Shown here one piece after another: positions 5,932 to 7,705 of a DNA stretch of 7,705 bases; the first letter of the stretch is position 1, and each line of letters starts with the position of its first letter. This stretch comes from Magnetospira sp. (GTDB lineage Bacteria; Pseudomonadota; Alphaproteobacteria; Rhodospirillales; Magnetospiraceae). Where the stretch lies: positions 1-7,705 of the forward strand of contig JANQGL010000347.1 in assembly GCA_028277325.1 (NCBI GenBank), read 5' to 3'. A program made the translations under genes and the position numbers. The notes under the pieces were generated by a model. That model saw nothing but the letters and a program-made list of their open reading frames with translations, ran no database searches and was not told the origin of the DNA.

Positions 5932-6699
5932 TCACAGGTGCCGCCTCCCGCCGTGGAGCATGATCCCGCCGATGGCGGCGACGATCGCGGCGGAGACGTA
6001 GGGCGCCCCGGCCAGGACGCGGTCGAGCCGCCGGGTGCGGACCGAGACATGGCGCAGCCCCAGGGCGGCCGCCACGCCCGCCGCGACCAGGGTCGCGGCG
6101 AGACCGGCGCTGAACGCCCCGACCAGTCCGAGCCCCAGCCAGACCCGGTCGACCTGAAGGCACAGCAGCAGAACCGCGATCGCCGCCGAACAGGGGATCA
6201 GGCCGCCGCTCAGGCCGAACAGCACGGTTTGCAGGGTGCCGGCGCGCCGGTCGGCGAACCGGGCCCCGATGGCCCGGGCGTGGGCCCGGGCATGCGCATC
6301 GGAGAGGGCGCGGCCGCCAGGGGGGGCGTGGGCCGGCGCCGCACCGCGACGGGCCCGGTTGGCCTTGCGAGCCCCGGCCAGCATCCAGGCGGCGATCGCC
6401 AGCACGATGCCGCCGGAGGCGACCAGGAACCACGCCTCCATGCGGTCGCCGATCAGCGCCTCGCCGTAGCGCAGCGCCAGGATCGCCAGCACCCAGACGA
6501 TCACGGTGTGCGACACCGCGGCCGACAGGCCGAGCACCACCGCCTGCCCGACGGTGCCGCGCACCGCGATGATGAAGGCCGCCATCATGGTCTTGGCGTG
6601 GCCGGGCTCCAGCCCGTGCAGGGCGCCCAGGAGCAGTGCCGTGGCGGCCAGCAACAGGGGGTGGACGGTTCCCTGCGCGACCGCGGCGGTCAGGTCCAT
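5932..6699 (-). CDS. NicO/RcnA-family nickel/cobalt efflux transporter
   Basis: This 255-aa inner-membrane protein of the NicO family exports Ni(II)/Co(II) from the cytoplasm. The signature HGLEPGHAKT (residues 28-37) supplies two metal-binding His in the first span; SHT with His64 and GGLIPCSAA (165-173) are the other family motifs. About six hydrophobic spans are seen, with a cytoplasm-like loop at 110-153 containing a modest His-bearing segment (AHAPPGG, SDAHARAHARA), shorter and poorer in His than the E. coli RcnA loop. The start at 6699 is supported by AGGGGA 5 nt upstream, which overlaps the stop of the preceding regulator gene; the 10-bp gap indicates one operon. The pairing with a CsoR/RcnR regulator strongly supports metal efflux. 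The exact metal cannot be fixed from sequence. Confidence 0.88.
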   Translation of the reverse strand: MDLTAAVAQGTVHPLLLAATALLLGALHGLEPGHAKTMMAAFIIAVRGTVGQAVVLGLSAAVSHTVIVWVLAILALRYGEALIGDRMEAWFLVASGGIVLAIAAWMLAGARKANRARRGAAPAHAPPGGRALSDAHARAHARAIGARFADRRAGTLQTVLFGLSGGLIPCSAAIAVLLLCLQVDRVWLGLGLVGAFSAGLAATLVAAGVAAALGLRHVSVRTRRLDRVLAGAPYVSAAIVAAIGGIMLHGGRRHL

Positions 6700-6709
6700 G
6701 GCCGGTCCC

Positions 6710-6985
6710 CTAAAGATACTTGGAGATTTCCTTCAGGTCGGCCAGCGCCGCCTTGGCCGCGTCCGAGGTGCCGGCGCCGCCGGCGCCGTCCAGGCAGTGG
6801 TCGATGTGATCGCGGATGAACACCTGCTTGGCCTGGTGGATCGCCGCCTCGACGGCGGCCAGCTGCTGCGCCACGTCGACGCAGGGCCGCTCGGCCTCGA
6901 TCATCTCGACGATCTTGCGCAGGTGGCCGTCGGCCCGTTTCAGGCGCTGGACCACCGCGGCGTGACTGGCGTGGACGGCGGACAT
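6710..6985 (-). CDS. CsoR/RcnR/FrmR-family metal- (or formaldehyde-) sensing repressor
   Basis: This 91-aa, all-helical tetrameric repressor belongs to the DUF156 family, whose members release DNA on binding Cu(I), Ni(II)/Co(II) or formaldehyde. The family core is clear: VVQRLKRADGHLRKIVEMIE, then Cys35, QQLAAVEAAIHQAK, and RDHIDHCLD with His60 and Cys64. The ligand set Cys35-His60-Cys64 is the CsoR/InrS type (x-Cys-His-Cys); E. coli RcnR has His in the place of Cys64. His5 and His8 near the N-terminus could serve as the extra ligand used by Ni/Co sensors. It is the first gene of the operon with the NicO transporter. GGAGG lies about 12 nt before the start, slightly far. The promoter at 7017-7046 carries a matching operator. 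The family is certain; the effector is not. Confidence 0.92.
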   Translation of the reverse strand: MSAVHASHAAVVQRLKRADGHLRKIVEMIEAERPCVDVAQQLAAVEAAIHQAKQVFIRDHIDHCLDGAGGAGTSDAAKAALADLKEISKYL

Positions 6986-7016
6986 GACGACGGGAACCCT
7001 CCTCGGTTTGCCGGTA

Positions 7017-7046
7017 ATCCTATCCCCCTGGAGGGGATCGTGTCAA
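7017..7046 (-). promoter_or_regulatory. Promoter of the regulator-efflux operon with CsoR/RcnR-type operator in the spacer
   Basis: On the minus strand a perfect TTGACA (7041-7046) is followed after 18 bp by TAGGAT (7017-7022, 4 of 6 to TATAAT). The spacer holds an inverted repeat with G/C tracts, ATCCCC-N5-GGGGAT (7022-7038), the kind of site bound by CsoR/RcnR/InrS proteins. A repressor bound there would block both promoter boxes, and metal binding would release it. Transcription would start near 7010, about 25 nt before the regulator start. Confidence 0.75.
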
Positions 7047-7078
7047 CGCGGCCGTCGGGTCGCCGACCCCGGCCCGAT

Positions 7079-7148
7079 CGGGGAGGAGGGGACCTTTCGG
7101 TTCCCCTCCTCCCACACCACCGTGCGTACGGTTCGGTACACGGCGGTT
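7079..7148 (-). ncRNA. Group II intron domains V and VI
   Basis: Domain V (about 7114-7148) has a 9-bp lower stem ACCGCCGTG / CACGGTGGT containing one G-U pair inside a CGC triad. A 2-nt CG bulge on the 3' side and a distal helix TAC..GTA follow. This is the architecture of the catalytic hairpin. The distal loop reads CGAACC, with a C-C mismatch where a longer helix would be expected. Domain VI follows: an 11-bp perfect stem GGGAGGAGGGG / CCCCTCCTCCC (7103-7113 with 7081-7091) capped through a short ACC-GAAA-GGT extension. No bulged A is seen in the 3' strand, where the branch point normally sits. Confidence 0.75.
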
Positions 7149-7375
7149 CATGCAGACCGCTGGAAGCGGTGCCAGTGGTCGATAAGCGGGATCAGACCGA
7201 GAGATCGGACGTCGGACGTCGGCACCGCCTGGTTCGTGCGGCGGGCCGCGGCGTTCCGCCAGGGACCCCGCCGGTTCATGGCCGACGGCCATGCCCGGTC
7301 GGGGGCCAGTCCGCGCCGGATCCGTTTGTGGGCGCGGGTGCGCGGCCGTTTCCACTCTCCGGTCCGGGTCTTCAT
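7148..7375 (-). pseudogene. Remnant of group II intron-encoded reverse transcriptase/maturase (C-terminal tail)
   Basis: This 75-aa frame, MKTRTGEWKRPRTR..., ends RRGPWRNAAARRTNQAVP..LGLIPLIDHWHRFQ. The pattern W(K)xPRxR ... GLxxxRAW.SA..(R)GPWxNA......AxPx..f..LGLxxLxD...(R)FQ is the C-terminal maturase/DNA-binding tail of bacterial intron RTs. The RT palm and fingers (including YADD) and most of the X domain are absent. The start MKTRTG directly follows the leader element CCCGAAC, as in full-length introns, so an internal deletion of roughly 1-1.5 kb probably joined the beginning of the gene to its end. The stop TGA overlaps the first base of domain V, the usual position. No catalytic function is possible; it may be translated or just structural in domain IV. 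Confidence 0.7.
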
Positions 7376-7653
7376 GTTCGGGCCTTTGCCGGCGGGTCAG
7401 ACCGGCTCCTATGGCCTCTGCCGCCCCATGCCGACGCCTCTCGGCGCCGGGTGCACACCTGAAATCAGGGGCGAGGCGACAGGCCTCCCAGGGTAAGACG
7501 CGCGACCTTCGTCCCACATCCCCGCCGCATCTACGCCCAGACCCTCCGGGTGACATCGGGCTTCGGGTCTTCCGGCCCCCTCGCCCGGGGTCTCGGCGCC
7601 TCGTATGCGGTTCCCGTCACCAGGGTCCGCAGGGGACTTCCACCCCCAAGTCG

Positions 7654-7699
7654 CCCGGACCGCCACCACAGCGGTCCGGGCAGCGCCAGTCTCGGCGCT
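7654..7699 (-). other. 5' domain-I-like hairpins of the intron
   Basis: Two adjacent perfect hairpins lie here: a 10-bp stem CCCGGACCGC (7654-7663) / GCGGTCCGGG (7671-7680) with a 7-nt loop, and a 6-bp stem AGCGCC (7682-7687) / GGCGCT (7694-7699). They occur in the order seen at the 5' end of bacterial group II introns, followed (minus strand) by GGGGGTGGAAGTCCCC. The 5' terminal GUGCG-type boundary would be right at or a few bases beyond 7705. Confidence 0.55.
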
Positions 7700-7705
7700 A
7701 CGCGC

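Larger units (their letters stand above)
7077..7705 (-). mobile_element. Group II intron, RT-deleted (miniature), 5' edge at or just beyond window end
   Basis: Read on the minus strand, the right end of the window begins with stacked hairpins and unpaired stretches of the domain-I kind. It continues through a stretch that resembles the leader of intron reverse-transcriptase genes (CAGAGGCCATAGGAGCC ... AAGGCCCGAAC, then ATG at 7375). It carries only a 75-codon remnant of the intron protein (7148-7375) and closes with domains V and VI (7079-7148) and a CGAT end at 7077. Autonomous introns of this kind are usually 2-3 kb; this one is about 630 bp plus whatever lies beyond 7705. It cannot encode its own reverse transcriptase, so any mobility would need help in trans. 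The intron class is not assigned. Confidence 0.75.

Noticed and set aside
4176..6050. Long open frames antisense to and out of frame with the DUF4384 gene (624 codons on minus, 493 on plus)
   Set aside because: High GC removes stop codons in all frames. These translate to Arg/Gly/Pro/Asp-rich sequence without motifs, while the 4284 frame has a signal peptide and recognisable domains.
7020..7669. Other minus- and plus-strand frames across the intron (178, 170 and 86 codons)
   Set aside because: They have Arg/Gly/Pro-rich translations with no family pattern. The structured intron RNA and the RT-tail frame at 7148-7375 explain this region.

Overview
The window is about 7.7 kb of very GC-rich DNA with dense G/C third positions. 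It resembles an alphaproteobacterial chromosome, perhaps of the Rhodospirillales type. That placement is inferred from composition and gene families, not shown by a marker gene. Around 2.77-3.9 kb the sequence becomes clearly more AT-rich and gene-poor, which suggests acquired or fast-evolving DNA.

Layout. (1) 1-251 (+) is the C-terminal end of peptide deformylase. (2) 220-2387 (-) is a two-gene unit, an LplT-like MFS transporter followed by an EamA/DMT transporter, joined by an ATGA stop/start overlap. The DMT gene ends inside the end of the deformylase gene. (3) 2388-2790 holds a CRP/FNR-like palindrome and a probable 34-aa single-span membrane microprotein (+), followed by hairpins. (4) 2790-4093 is the low-GC patch. 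It contains an orphan ribbon-helix-helix protein (-), an AT-rich divergent region, an unrecognised 240-aa reading frame with a good ribosome binding site (+), and three copies of a REP-like palindromic repeat that run into the end of that frame. (5) 4284-5900 (+) is an exported protein with a CsgG/FlgO-like N-terminal domain, a Pro/Ala tandem-repeat linker and a C-terminal DUF4384 domain. (6) A perfect hairpin at 5909-5930 separates it from a convergent metal-efflux operon at 5932-6985 (-): a CsoR/RcnR-family repressor followed by a NicO/RcnA-type transporter. The operon has a TTGACA promoter whose spacer contains a G/C-tract inverted repeat, the expected repressor site. (7) 7077 to the right edge (-) is a group II intron in miniature. 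It has 5' domain-I-like hairpins at the edge, domains V and VI at the other end, and only a 75-codon remnant of the intron-encoded reverse transcriptase, consisting mostly of its C-terminal tail.

How the genes work together. The clearest functional module is the metal-sensing repressor and efflux pump, which probably derepresses under Ni/Co or possibly Cu. The intron ends about 30 bp upstream of its -35 box. The two transporters at 220-2387 are co-translated. The most unusual items are the RT-deleted group II intron with an apparently missing branch-point A, and the low-GC patch with its orphan RHH protein and unknown frame. I found no CRISPR array, tRNA, rRNA or clear new defence system.
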